This document shows positions 1 through 9,903 of a stretch of 64,000 bases of DNA, in pieces (position 1 is the first letter of the stretch; each line of letters opens with the position of its first letter). The position numbers and the translations under genes were made by a program. The notes under the pieces are model-generated. The model worked only from the letters and a program-made list of their open reading frames with translations. It was not told the DNA's origin and did not search any database. The stretch covers positions 5,766,001 through 5,830,000 of the forward strand of contig OU342638.1 of assembly GCA_910589415.1 (NCBI GenBank), in the 5' to 3' direction. The stretch comes from Malachius bipustulatus (Eukaryota > Arthropoda > Insecta > Coleoptera > Melyridae).

Positions 1-526
1 GAGATAATATAGATGAGTAAGTTTTGGTAGCAGGACTTCACCAGTTTATAGAAGGCCTGTTTTCAGTAATAAAAGTTCCCATAAACATATGTCCGGAAAA
101 GCTTAGAAAAAAAATACCGGGTGTTGAAAAAAAAATTCAGTTTTCGCCACATAACTTGGACATTTCTCAATATTTTAATTTTATACAAACCATTGATTAT
201 AATTTAGATAAAACTAAGAAAAACACGTGTGAAAAAAGGTGAATAAATTCATCATTGGCGTAGATACAGGATATATGACCCCTTTTTCGCTCATCAACCT
301 CTACATCCATGGACTTAAAAGACCTTGCTTATCAGCCTTGCATTCCCTGGAGATTTCTTATAAAAAAATGCACACTAATAAATATTCGAAATTCCTCATA
401 TTTTTCAAGTAAATGAGTCTAAACTTCCTCATACGCCTCATACTTCCTCAAAGTTCAGCTCTTATACACACTATGTGCTCACTGATCCCCTTATATTCGC
501 CGTAAAATAACGGTTTCAAAAAAATT
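1..526. other. Unassigned AT-rich stretch with a short open frame
   Basis: A 72-codon frame (24-242, +) opens on TTG and ends just before an AATAAA-like string. I do not recognise its product, and it could be a chance frame or the tail of a gene lying to the left. At 496-512 there is a 17-nt string (TTCGCCGTAAAATAACG) that recurs at 22082-22098, so part of this stretch is repeat-derived. Confidence 0.2.
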
Positions 527-584
527 CAGTGGCGTAGATTTAGGGTATTTTGAGGATTTCGACCCCCTAATGTCTACGCCACTG
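527..584. repeat. 58-bp palindromic mini-element, CAGTGGCGTAGA ends
   Basis: The ends are a perfect 12-bp inverted repeat (CAGTGGCGTAGA at 527-538 and its complement at 573-584). A second mini-element with related ends lies at 1600-1669. CAGTGGCG termini resemble those of hAT-like non-autonomous elements, but there is no transposase here to prove the family. Confidence 0.6.
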
Positions 585-892
585 GAATGAATGCGATTTT
601 AAGCAGCGCCTTTGAACCGTCCATGTTTTCCACACCAAAAAGGTACTCTTAGTTAACGGCTCTAAAGTGAACCGTTTCCGAGAAAAATGTCATTTCATGA
701 GAGAAAACATTAATTATTACTTTCATTTTTTTTCAAAATGCCATATAAAAATTGTTAAAAAAGTGATGTTTTCTCTCATAAAATGCCATTTTTCTCGGAA
801 ACGGTTTATTTTAGAGCTGTTAACCAAGAGTATCTTTTTGGTATAGAAAACATGGGCGGTTCAAAGGCGCTGCTTAAAATCGCATTTATTCC
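584..892. repeat. Foldback element, arms about 125 bp
   Basis: The left arm (584-711) and right arm (765-892) are imperfect reverse complements. Both contain the same run of landmarks in mirror order: GCGATTTTAAGCAGCGCC, a GGTTCAAAGG-like block, an AGAGC/GTTAAC block and TTTTCTCTCATnAAATG. The loop is about 53 bp. It abuts the mini-element at 527-584 and is followed immediately by a transposase N-terminal fragment. Confidence 0.75.
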
Positions 893-911
893 ACCTGACC
901 TGGCATAATTT

Positions 912-1166
912 ATGTATTTCGAGTATGGTCGTGCTGATGGAAATGCATATGAAGCTAGACGACTCAACGAGGAAAAGTATCCCCAACGTCGAATACCTCA
1001 TCACACTACCTTCGAATCTCTTCATCGACTCCTCCGCGAAAGGGGGACATTTAAAAGAGATATTACACTGACAATGGGCGCCCTAGAGAAGTTAGGACTT
1101 GAGGAGGAGATTTGCAGCATGTATCGCGGTCGGGGATGGTCATTTTCAACAACTTTTGTAATTTAA
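912..1166 (+). pseudogene. Transposase N-terminal fragment, DUF4817-like helix-turn-helix
   Basis: The 84-codon frame carries the hallmark string of the arthropod TE-associated DUF4817 domain: a YGRADGNAYEARRL core, then PQRRIPHHTTFESLHRLLRE and a terminal GTF. In related elements this helix-turn-helix heads a DDE transposase of the IS630-Tc1-mariner superfamily. Here the frame ends after about 84 residues, with no catalytic domain within the next several kilobases, so it is a broken remnant. It lies 20 bp beyond the foldback at 584-892. A related N-terminal fragment lies inside the palindrome at 18258-19736, and a transposase C-terminus inside the one at 39108-39700. I am fairly sure of the family and not of which element it came from. 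Confidence 0.7.
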
Positions 1167-1257
1167 TTTTCATATTATTTCATTATTTGAATCAATGAAA
1201 GAGTATTCTTTTTATAAAATCAACTCGTAAAATCCAGCTCTATACTCAAACACAAGC

Positions 1258-1474
1258 AGCGGGTATTATAAAGGCTCATTAAGTTAACGGGCAGATTTCT
1301 GGGACCGTTACTGAAGAAGGTATCGACTCTGTATGGAAAATATTGCAATTTCGTCATTCTTAACGTGAAAGGGATTACAAAAATGTAAACAAAAGTCATT
1401 TTAAGTCGATATTAGCTTCAAAAACGAGCACAGAAATCTGCCCGTTAACTTAATGGCCTTTATAAATACCCGCT
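1258..1474. repeat. MITE, 217 bp, AGCGGGTATTATAAAGG ends (copy 1)
   Basis: Inverted repeats of about 44 bp begin AGCGGGTATTATAAAGGC and end near GGGCAGATTTCTG. The right arm is the complement with one inserted base. A second copy lies at 55952-56178 and shares the ends and the interior (GTATCGA, TCGATATTAGCTTCAAAAACGAGC), so this is a real dispersed family. Confidence 0.8.
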
Positions 1475-1599
1475 GAAGGTGTCTAAACATATGATTTTTT
1501 TATCAGAAAACCTTGCATCGGTTGAAAAAAAGTCAGGAGATCATAATTACTCAGAAATGAAAGTGGATGTGAAAACTAATTTTATTTTCCTAAAAAAGC

Positions 1600-1669
1600 A
1601 GTGGCGTAGGTACTTACTATTTTTTTTTCAAAAATTATAAGTGTAACGCGACTTGCACGAACGCCACTG
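1600..1669. repeat. 70-bp mini-element with CAGTGGCG ends
   Basis: CAGTGGCGTAG at the left end and CGCCACTG at the right end form the short inverted terminus also seen at 527-584. The interior is T-rich and has no coding content. Confidence 0.5.
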
Positions 1670-1948
1670 TCACAATATAACTACACAAGTTAAATGTTGA
1701 AAATGCCTCTTGATACATGGAAGGAGTACACAATTTTTTTATGAAAATGTCTTTTGATTCCTATCAAAGTTATTATTAAAAAACGATTTTTTTCTTTAAA
1801 CTTAAACACCCTATAGTTAAACAGATGAGTCTCTTAGGTCATCGTTTATACTTACTTTTTTTCTTAAAATAATCTCATCAATTCCCTGAATTTTCTCGGT
1901 TCATTTTAGATATGAAATAAAAGAATACCTATGTCATAGGTATTCTTC

Positions 1949-2222
1949 TTAGTTTTGGGTTTTAGGTTCTTGATAATTAAAGTATTATTTTTCAAAAATA
2001 TTTTTATAAAAATCAAAAAAAAAAATTTAAAAAACCCCATTTGCGACATTTTACTATAATAATTATGATTTTTTTAAGTATTTTTAAGTTTTTACATATT
2101 TTTTACAATTGATGAGTGAACAAGGGACCAATCGGTCCCGAAACGTTTCATTTTTATAAAAATATTTTTGAAAAATAATACTTTATTTATTAATAATTAT
2201 CAAGAACCTAAAACCCAAAACG
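1949..2222. repeat. Foldback element, arms about 70 bp
   Basis: The left arm (about 1949-2015) and right arm (about 2150-2222) are reverse complements built around TTTTGGGTTTTAGGTTCTTG and a TTTTTCAAAAATATTTTTAT block. The loop contains the palindrome GGGACCAATCGGTCCC (2124-2139) followed by GAAACGTTTC. Confidence 0.65.
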
Positions 2223-2296
2223 AAGAAGAACATTTAACAACTAAGAAGCAAAGTTCAATAAAAATAATCAAATCGAATATGAAATAGGTAGGTACC

Positions 2297-3340
2297 TACA
2301 GTGTGACCCATTTGTTCTTGAAACACCCTGTATAGAATCTTAATATACAGGGTAAGTCATTGATATGGGAAAGCTCGATTGCACCTACACCATTAAAGAT
2401 ATCGAAATGAACCAAAAAATGCTGTAAATGGGAGGGTAAAAGTGCAGTTTGTAAAATTATTTTCAGATACACAGGATGGCCCAATATCGCTGTACGCCAT
2501 ACAACTTTGTTATTTTAAATAGGACACCCTCTATATTATTACATATTTAGATTATTTGAGAAAAGTAAAAAAGAATGGTTTGTAAAGTTGAAGTTTGTAA
2601 TGAGCAATTTATGAGTTATAAACAAATGAAAATCGCGATTTTCCATTTTCAAAGCAGACACCCTCTATATTATTAATAATATAGAGGGTGTCCTATTTAA
2701 AATAACAAAGTTGTATGGCGTGCACAGCGATATTGGGCCATCCTGTGTATCTGAAAATAATTTTACAAACTGCACTTTACCCTCCCATTTACAGCACTTT
2801 TTGGTTCATTTCGATATCTTTAATGGTGTAGGTGTAATCGAGCTTTCCCATATCAATGACTTACCCTGTAGGTATATGATCTGATTTTAAAGTATACTTA
2901 TTTCTTTTAAATCATAGAGCTTGATAAACTATATTTTGGGAGCAAAAAGCGTCTCATTCCTATAAAATTCAAGGCCTACTAGCAGTGTTTACTTGTAAAA
3001 TATCAAAAATTCATATTAGCGATTTTTTTAGAAAAAAAAAAAAACTGGGCTCGCCACAGGATTCACCATCAGCCTTCAAAACGGTACTGTACTAAATTTG
3101 GTTGGTTGGAAATGTCAGAGTAATAAGAATCTTGCAGTAATTTTAGAAGTTCATTTAATACTCCGAATTTACATTAATTTATTCCAAGAGGTCAAAAGCT
3201 ACGAGTATCATGCATAAGTAAAAAATAATAATAAAAAAAATAAAAATAAAAAATTAAATAATTAAAATAATTTTTTTTTTAAATCGCACCATAAATTAAG
3301 ATTCTACAGGTGTTTCAAGAACAAATGGGTCACAACTGTA
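2297..3340. repeat. Long-arm foldback family A, copy 1 (interrupted)
   Basis: It starts TACAGTGTGACCCATTTG and ends with the complement at about 3340. Both arms and the interior (GAGCTTGATAAACTATATTT, AAAAAGCGTCTCATTCCTA, ACGGTACTGTACTAAATTT) match a second copy at 9904-10779. Copy 1 is larger because a different foldback (2346-2870) has inserted only 49 bp from its left end. TACA...TGTA ends in a TA context suggest a Tc1/mariner-type non-autonomous element; no coding remains. Confidence 0.8.
2346..2870. repeat. Foldback element B, nested inside family A copy 1
   Basis: It begins TACAGGGTAAGTCATTGATA and ends with the complement (TGACTTACCCTGTA). Arms of roughly 190 bp share GATATCGAAATGAACC, TGGGCCATCCTGTG and an ACAACTTTGTTATTTTAAA block in mirror order. 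An inner palindrome near 2660-2692 carries ACACCCTCTATATTATTAAT. Family A copy 2 lacks it, which proves it is a later insertion. Confidence 0.8.
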
Positions 3341-3794
3341 TAAAGTATTTCAAGGCCCCTTCACATTCGACGTAAATGTAAACGCAAGCGCATCAACGTA
3401 AGTCGTAATATTAACTTAAATATCTCTGTCCACATTGAATAACATAAACGTTAATTTGACATTACCAAGCAGAAGGCCATATTTTTGAAAAAAAAAGAAA
3501 CAAATAGAAAACAACAAAACATAAATAATTGTAATAATTTTAACATATTAACGAATGAATAACGATGTTAGACGATTACTTTATTGTCAACCTACATCTT
3601 TCCCAAAAACTTCTACCAACGCAAATAAGAACTTATTAGGTTAGAGAATCGAAGGAGTGTGCGCAGTTGGGGGATATCAATTTATTTTCCGTAAACGTAA
3701 CCACAATTGAAATATTTCAACTTTACATAAAAGGATTGCGTCGGCCCCAGTACCACAGTCCAGTACGTGACGTAACCGTAAACATAAACATAAT

Positions 3795-5057
3795 TACAAT
3801 TACAATTACAATTACAAATTTCTTTATTGTACTTGAATTACAACAGTCATTGCTCAGTACAACAGCGTCATTACAGAAATTATAAAAACAAACATAAAGA
3901 CAAACAGTGAAAATTTTTAAAACACACAGCATGTCAGCATAACGCCGGGAACGAGGGTCGAGACGCGCAGAGACGCAAAAGAAATCAGTTCTCGATCGAG
4001 GCATAGTTCCTCTCTATGATAAGGATGGATTTGAGTTTTAGGTGTTTTAATATCAGACTGCAGGTAGGGATGGGGGGTGGAAGGACAGTATATCAGAGGT
4101 GTAGGGTTCCAACTCCGTGAGATGTTTCCGGAGATACGCACTGTACGCTGAGAACCCAACAGTTGCAGGATCTATTTTGAAGTGGTTCAGGTATTTGATA
4201 GATGCGTACGTGAATGTCCTTTCTGAAGACGACAGATGGTGTGTAGGAGGTTTAAACAAATTGAACCTGGTACTGTAGTGATGCGTGAATCGGTAAGGTA
4301 AAAGTCTATCCTGATTTTTGTGGATCAGTTTGAGCAGAGAGAAGACATACAAAGCAGGCACAGTAAGAAGTCCAAGCCGCCTGAAATGGCCTCTGCATGA
4401 CTGCTGCATTGACAAGCCTGTCAGGATCCTAATCGCTCTCTTTTGAAGAAGAAAAACCCTTCGCAGAGATCTCTCAGACCCACCCCAGACGGCCAGCCCA
4501 TAGTTCACGTGGCTGATGAAATGCCCATAATAAGCAAAGAGAAGAACCTCAGGGGACACCGTGTGCTGAAGGCGTCTAAGAAGGAAGCAGACACTAGCAA
4601 GACGACGGCACAAATGATCCGTGTGAGCCGACCAGTTTATAGGCTCTGGTCGATGTGGAAGCCCAAAAACTTCACCACGCCCTTCGGCTCGATCAAGGCA
4701 CCATCGGTGGGTATGGAGGGTAAAGGTGGAAGACGTGATCGGCTAGAGTGAAAATCAATCAGTTCAGTTTTGTCTAAGTTAAGTTTTAGTTCATTGGCCC
4801 TGAGCCATAAACTTGCTCTTTTCAACGGGAGTTGAATGGTATCTATCAGACTATAGGAGGGTCGCCTGGTTTTATCCTAATAAGAATTGTTGTATCATCA
4901 GCATAGTTAACACAGAGTGAATTTGGGGAGGTAATTTTGGGGCCCAGATCGTTAATGAAGATAAGAAAAAGAAGTGGACCGAGAACACTACCCTGTGGCA
5001 CCCCAGAGGAGACCGGAGCAAAGGGTGATCGCACAGGTCGGCCATCAGATAGAACAT
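3795..5057 (-). pseudogene. 5'-truncated non-LTR retrotransposon, Jockey/CR1-like RT
   Basis: Three minus-strand blocks read as the C-terminal half of a LINE ORF2. Block 5034-4846 has the [14 protein letters not shown] motif and the catalytic YADD. Block 4825-4637 has an NLDKTELIDF-like segment and a KFLGFHID motif. Block 4613-4053 carries an AVWGGSE..LRRVFLLQKRAIR segment typical of the thumb and connection region. The blocks are separated by stops or frameshifts and the 5' half is absent. On the minus strand the 3' end carries a TTGTAA-type short tandem repeat (plus-strand ATTACA units, about 3799-3818) where a poly(A) tail might be expected, as in many CR1/L2-group and Jockey-group LINEs. 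It is inside the composite element at 3352-5568. Clade assignment is tentative. Confidence 0.8.
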
Positions 5058-5134
5058 AAGTTCTTCAAATCAGACATAAGTTTTTCCTTATGTAGCACCA
5101 GTCATAAGGTCATAGCACTGAATCTTGTGGTTAC

Positions 5135-5531
5135 ACTGGGTACGTTCACCTGACGTCAACTGTTGAATAGCAGCGCAAAACGGTTGAGTGTAAGTTGTTT
5201 CAACATGTTGGAAATAGTCTGAACGCATTGTTGACATCGAGAGATATGTGACATGTTTCTGGATACGATTCAAGTTCATAGAAGTAATTATTAGCATTTA
5301 TTTGTCGCTGATTGTATCAGGATCAGGAGCATTCTTACTTGCAACTTTTACTTCCCACTTGGCGCATGTCCGCAACATACACGTTGACTGTGCTGAGCGT
5401 GAAATATTTACGCTCACAAAAATACTCAACAGTGTTGAACAACGGTTGTAAGTGAGCGGTATGTCTGAACGCAAGCGCTACCTCAACAACTCAACGGTTG
5501 ACGTCAGGTGAACGTAGTAACGTACCCACTG
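5135..5531. repeat. Inverted-repeat element, ACTGGGTACGTTCACCTGACG ends
   Basis: GGGTACGTTCACCTGACGTC at 5138-5157 recurs as the complement at 5498-5529 with a small insertion. Variants of CAACGGTTG recur several times inside (near 5180, 5445 and 5490). No coding is supported. It lies beside the decayed LINE inside the composite element. Confidence 0.65.
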
Positions 5532-5570
5532 TTATCGTTTACGTTTACGTCGAATGAGAAGGGGCCTTAA

Positions 5571-6302
5571 CGCTGTGTCCTAGCTGCATCCGGGGACTGC
5601 GTTGCGTGCGATGCGGGGAACGCACGCAACGCAAACTCGCACGAGAAATTTTGAGTGTGTCCTAACTGAATGCGTGCGGTTCGTGCGAGAAAATGGGTTC
5701 CAATTCAACTATTTCTGGCGCAGCTTCAGATGAAATACGTTTTAATTTGGAAACCAGTAGGTTGTTGGAACTTGAAAGACTTAAAAATCACAGAAAGAAA
5801 CATGTTACTTAAGAGAAAGAAACAATAAGACGCAAGTAATCTATAGAAATAGGTATAGATTTTAATAGATAGATAAATAGAAGGTAGGTTAAATAAAAAT
5901 AAGTCTACAATAGAAGTTAATAGACCTCATTAACTTCTATTACTTAAAAAACCTAAATTCGAGACATTTTCACATTCCCAGTGTACCTTGACTCTTGTTA
6001 ATTCTTGTAAAATAGATTTCTCTTATTGCACAAAATGTTTCGCTTTGGCACGAAGGCAATCGAAATTCAAAAAAGTTCCTGCCCGCCGTAAAAATCGCAA
6101 GATTTTGACAGATGAAATAACTAAATATTTTAATTTAAAGCAATGCGTGCGTTGCGGTGTCGTTTTATCGTACGACTTTTGCGGGCACCGCGTCTACTGA
6201 GGACACTCTCATTGCTTTGCATGTGTTTTATTTTAATCGTTTCCCGCAACGCACGCACGCAACGCACGCAACGCAGTCCCCGGATGCAGCTAGGACGCGG
6301 CG
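5571..6302. mobile_element. Non-autonomous PIF/Harbinger-like element (copy 1)
   Basis: The ends are long inverted repeats (left CGCTGTGTCCTAGCTGCATC, right complement of CGCCGCGTCCTAGCTGCATC) flanked by TAA on both sides (5568-5570 and 6303-6305), the 3-bp target duplication typical of PIF/Harbinger. A second copy at 42512-43218 has the same ends and TAA flanks. Inside are two short open frames. One is 39 codons (5693-5812). The other is about 60-70 codons ending at 6200 and carries two CxxC pairs (CTKC and CVRC) in a basic context. No DDE nuclease is present, so movement would need an autonomous partner. It sits about 290 bp upstream of the KRI1 start codon. Confidence 0.8.
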
Positions 6303-6593
6303 TAATAGTGTTGAATTTTGAACTGGCTTTGTTACCCATAAGGTGAGGCCAAACAGGTTTCCCACAGAGGAGGGAAGAAGAACAAGAACAACAACATAAC
6401 CAAAGTTTTTCACCTAAGTCCTAACCTAAAGGTCTGCGAAGAAGGCAGAAGGTCATATTAATATTTCACTAATCTGAATGGATTGACCTTATTGTTACTA
6501 GTAAACTTCAGTGTAATATTGTTTGAACTGTTCAGAAATCAGCAGTACTGTTCGATTACTTGAATTAATCGCAAATCGAGTCGCAAATACAAC
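6303..6593 (+). promoter_or_regulatory. KRI1 upstream region and 5' leader
   Basis: About 290 bp separate the PIF-like element from the KRI1 ATG. There is no convincing TATA box; a TTCAGTGT string near 6507 could serve as an initiator. The insertion of the mobile element so close means it may form the distal edge of the promoter. Start of transcription is not determinable from sequence alone. Confidence 0.35.
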
Positions 6594-8711
6594 ATGTCCG
6601 GATCATCCAAAATCACTCTATTCAAGGATGATTCAGATGAGGAGGAGGCCCTGGACATCAAAGCCAACGTCAACAACGATTACGCCAAAAAATACAACAC
6701 CTGGCGTCAAAAAGAAGAACTCCACAAACTGCAAGCAAAATATGATGACGAGGACGATTCTACCAGCACCAGCGAAGATGAAGAGGCTTGTGAATTGACC
6801 CCCGAAATCGAGAAGGACTTCTTCAGGACCTTATCATGTCTAAAAAGCAACGACCCGCGAATCTATGACAAGGACGTTGAATTTTTCTCCGAGTCTAATA
6901 CTCATAAGCGAGAGAAGAAGAAAGATGCATCGGCACCGGCACCGCTGCACCTTAGCGCTTATAAACGTAAAATGTTGCTAGAAAAAGGTGAAGAAATCAG
7001 TGACGATGAGGACGGTAATTATGTCAACTCAACCAGGTCATCGAATTTCAGCCGAAACGAAGACGAAGCAAAACTGAAATTACTGAACGATGAAGAAGAC
7101 GAATCGTCAGATGAAGAGTTTTTAAAATTGAAAAAATCGAGGACCGAACAAAAGGAAGCTGAATATAAACGATGGTTAAATGGCGAAACTAGCGATTTGA
7201 AAGATAAAAATCTTGAAGCCGATCTGAAATCGCTCAAAGATTACTGGAACAACCCGGATTTAGATACCAGTGATAAATACCTGCGAGATTATCTTCTAAA
7301 CAAACGATATCTAGAAAAGCACGACGTCAATTACATCCCAAGCTATGAAGAAATTGTGCATGATTCAGCAGAAGATATGTCCGAAGACGAGGCGATTATC
7401 TCGAAACAGGAAGAATTCGAACACAAATTCAATTTCCGGTTCGAGGAACCCGATCAGGAATTCATAAAGCGGTACCCCCGTACAGTCGAGAATTCATTAC
7501 GGAAGAGCGACAACAAGAGGAAAGTGAAACGAGCCGAAGTGAAAGAAAGAAAGCTCAAGGAGAAAGAACAAAAAAGGGAAGATTTAAAAAAACTGCAAGA
7601 ATTGAAACGGTTAGAAATCGAGGATAAAATCGCCAAGCTGAAAGGAATCGCCGGTGACAATGACATCTCGTTCGACTTTGATGACCTGGAAGGAGATTTC
7701 GATCCAGAATCCCACGACAAACGGATGCGGTCGCTCTTTAGCGATGATTTTTACCAAGGACCGGTAGAGGATAAAAAGCCGGAATTTCCAGATATGGACG
7801 AGGAGCTCGAAATCGAAAACTGGCGGGACTGGGATGTCGGCAACGAGCTCTCAAGTGAAAACCGGGACACCAACAAACAGCAAGAACCCCATTGTGAAGA
7901 CAATAATTTTAACATGGACTGCGATTACGACGAGAACTTGGTCAAGAAAGATCCTGAAACGAGCAAGCCCAGAAAACGTAGAAAGAAATCCAAGTTTGCG
8001 GAAGCTGTCTTGAAACCGAAACCGAGGTTCGATCCCGATAACAAAGACTTCGAAGAGTACTTTGACGAGTACTATCAGTTGGACTGTGAAGATTTTATTG
8101 GAGACATTCCTTGTCGATTTAAGTACAGAAAAGTGGCGCCGAACAGTTTTGGATTGACAGTGGAAGAGATTTTAGCAGCGGACGATAAAGAATTGAATCG
8201 GTGGTGCTCTTTAAAGAAAGCTGTACAGCTCAGGCCGGATCATGTGGAGAGGTATGAGCAGTTGGAATACTCGAAGAAAGCCAATAATGTTGCTTTGAAG
8301 AAGAAAATATTACCGAGTTTATTCAAGAACAACGTGGACGACGATACTGAAACCCAGGAGGCTGCTACCGCTAATACCTCTCCAAAAGATAAAAAGAAGT
8401 CTAGTTGTAATAATGCTGAAAAGCAAAATGATGAAGTTCCCGAGGCCGGGGTCGGTAAGAGACAGGGCAAAGCACCAAAAGATATTAGCATCAACATCAC
8501 CAACTCTAAAAAGAATAAGAAACGAAAGTCCAATAGTGAAGATAATAATGGAGAAACGCGTGCCAAGAAATTCAAACATATTGATAAGAAACATGGAAGA
8601 AAAGATGTGAACGTAGGTATCTCTGATTCAAGGTTATCTTGCTTCGGCATAAATCCTAAGAAGTTCAAAAATAAATTGAAATATGGAAACAATCAGCAAA
8701 AGCAACATTAA
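6594..8711 (+). CDS. Kri1: KRI1 homologue, nucleolar ribosome-biogenesis protein
   Basis: Complete 705-aa frame from an ATG in the context CAACATG to TAA. KRI1 acts in the nucleolus with KRR1 in 40S subunit and pre-rRNA processing (known from yeast). The sequence shows the family plan. The N-terminus begins with a KITLFKDDSDEEE-like acidic opening, followed by long Asp/Glu/Lys-rich, probably coiled-coil stretches. A basic cluster (KPRKRRKKSKF) lies near residue 458. The conserved KRI1 C-terminal domain spans about residues 480-550, with the core DFEEYFDEYYQLDCEDFIGD and then DIPCRFKYRKV and NRWCSLKKAVQL. A Lys-rich tail with nuclear-localisation-like clusters (KKNKKRK) ends the protein. Length is normal for the family. 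The frame has no introns. AATAAA follows at 8764-8769. No gene neighbours it closely; repeats flank both sides. Confidence 0.95.
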   Translation: MSGSSKITLFKDDSDEEEALDIKANVNNDYAKKYNTWRQKEELHKLQAKYDDEDDSTSTSEDEEACELTPEIEKDFFRTLSCLKSNDPRIYDKDVEFFSESNTHKREKKKDASAPAPLHLSAYKRKMLLEKGEEISDDEDGNYVNSTRSSNFSRNEDEAKLKLLNDEEDESSDEEFLKLKKSRTEQKEAEYKRWLNGETSDLKDKNLEADLKSLKDYWNNPDLDTSDKYLRDYLLNKRYLEKHDVNYIPSYEEIVHDSAEDMSEDEAIISKQEEFEHKFNFRFEEPDQEFIKRYPRTVENSLRKSDNKRKVKRAEVKERKLKEKEQKREDLKKLQELKRLEIEDKIAKLKGIAGDNDISFDFDDLEGDFDPESHDKRMRSLFSDDFYQGPVEDKKPEFPDMDEELEIENWRDWDVGNELSSENRDTNKQQEPHCEDNNFNMDCDYDENLVKKDPETSKPRKRRKKSKFAEAVLKPKPRFDPDNKDFEEYFDEYYQLDCEDFIGDIPCRFKYRKVAPNSFGLTVEEILAADDKELNRWCSLKKAVQLRPDHVERYEQLEYSKKANNVALKKKILPSLFKNNVDDDTETQEAATANTSPKDKKKSSCNNAEKQNDEVPEAGVGKRQGKAPKDISINITNSKKNKKRKSNSEDNNGETRAKKFKHIDKKHGRKDVNVGISDSRLSCFGINPKKFKNKLKYGNNQQKQH

Positions 8712-8763
8712 TTTTTATGTAGCTACATTATAATATGTATGCATGCCTTTACTATTATTTGTA

Positions 8764-8769
8764 AATAAA
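8764..8769 (+). terminator. KRI1 polyadenylation signal
   Basis: A canonical AATAAA lies 53 bp after the KRI1 stop codon, followed by AT-rich and GT-containing sequence. It is the only convincing signal before the next repeat starts at about 8890. Confidence 0.75.
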
Positions 8770-8889
8770 GTATATCACTGTTTCAATACATGGTCTTAGT
8801 CATTCATGATCTTAGTCTAGGAAATTCTGCATTTATTTTGTCATATAAATTCATGAATAGAAATTATTATTTCAGTTATTGTACATAAT

Positions 8890-9476
8890 TAAAAAATCCC
8901 GAAACTCGTGGATTTTATGTTATAAAATGACATCCTGCGGCACACAAATTCGTCCCCAAGGTCCCTTCGAGTGACAGTTGCGACCTCTAAATTTTTAAAT
9001 TGCAAGTAGGGACACTTGACACCTCATTTGTGATGTCTCTTCATTCTCTATACAAAAATGATACTGTTTTCAAATTTATTGCAAAAATTTACATTAAAAA
9101 TAAATTAAAATCGTCTGATTTAGGAAATTACCTGCAACAACCCTCATAAAATAAAAACAAAAAACATGAATCTTAGTGTAGATCTTCAAAGTAAACTCGC
9201 CTTGAATGTCTGGGCTGCATCCTAATCTTCAATAAAAAATTTTCCAAGGTTATTTTTCTTTTTTGCAATAAATTTGTAATATCACTTTTGCATAGAGAAT
9301 GAAGAGACCTTTCAAGTGACATATCACAAGCCCCTACTTCCCATTTAAAAATGTATAGGTTGCAACTGTCATTCGAAAGGGGTTGACTTTAGGGATGAAA
9401 TTTGTATGCTGCAGAATGTCATTTTATGAGATTCTGAAACTTTTGAGACTAAAACTGAATGTTTCGGGATTTTTTC
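8890..9476. repeat. Foldback family D, copy 1
   Basis: The left arm begins AAAAAATCCCGAAAC and the right arm ends GTTTCGGGATTTTTTC. The arms (about 210 bp each) share GACAGTTGCGACCT/GGTTGCAACTGTC, TCTTCATTCTCTAT/ATAGAGAATGAAGA and other blocks. The central region (AAACATGAATCTTAG, CTCGCCTTGAATGTCT) matches a broken copy at 52207-52990. Confidence 0.75.
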
Positions 9477-9534
9477 TTTAAAATGCCTTTTGCACAATTA
9501 CTGAAATAATGAATTTAGTCTTTTTCTTTTGGTT

Positions 9535-9745
9535 TTCGTCTTTTGTCAATTGCTTTTCCTAATTTGTCAAATGCTCTTCCCATTTATCAAATGCCATTGC
9601 TTGATTTTTCAATTGAAATTCCTCTTGTGTCAAATAAGATTCCTTTTATATCAAATGCTTTTCCAATATTTGTGATACTGTCATTGCATGTAAATAGGAA
9701 AAGCAATTGACATAAAGGGAAATTGATTGATAAATCAATGACTAT
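9535..9745. repeat. Degenerate short-period repeat (TCAAATGC / TTCC units)
   Basis: About six diverged units of 20-24 bp built on TTGTCAAATGCTCTTCC run from 9535 to about 9670, followed by similar words in inverted orientation (GCAATTGACATAAAGG, near 9705). It is not coding. It may be a decayed minisatellite. Confidence 0.45.
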
Positions 9746-9779
9746 AATCATTGATAAATAGAACAAGGTCTCTTCAGAG

Positions 9780-9903
9780 ACCTTGGCCTGCCGGCGGCGT
9801 CGGGCCTTCGGCCCTCCATACTCCGGCCCTTTGGCCCGGAGTTTCAGTAGATCCCCGTCAAAGCTAAAATTTATTACATTTTTTTGTTAATCACATTTTT
9901 TTA
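9780..9903. other. GC-rich patch with two short hairpins
   Basis: GGGCCTTCGGCCC and CTCCGGCCCTTTGGCCCGGAG stand out against AT-rich surroundings. The following CAGTAGATCCCCGT (9847-9860) recurs almost exactly beyond the neighbouring foldback, at 10799-10813, suggesting a short flanking duplication or a host repeat split by the insertion. Confidence 0.4.

Larger units (their letters stand above)
3352..5568. repeat. Composite element with AAGGCCCCTTCNCATTCGACGT ends
   Basis: About 30 bp at 3352-3382 recurs as the complement at 5539-5568 (CGAATGAGAAGGGGCCTT). Between the ends lie a decayed minus-strand LINE (about 3795-5057) and a separate inverted-repeat element (5135-5531), so most of the 2.2 kb is inserted material. 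The right end directly abuts the target site of the PIF-like element at 5571. Confidence 0.6.

Noticed and set aside
8240..8692. 150-codon minus-strand frame opposite KRI1
   Set aside because: It is the antisense shadow of the Lys/Glu-rich C-terminus of KRI1 and has no family features.
9813..9841. GC hairpins resembling bacterial terminators
   Set aside because: The window is eukaryotic and no transcription unit ends here.
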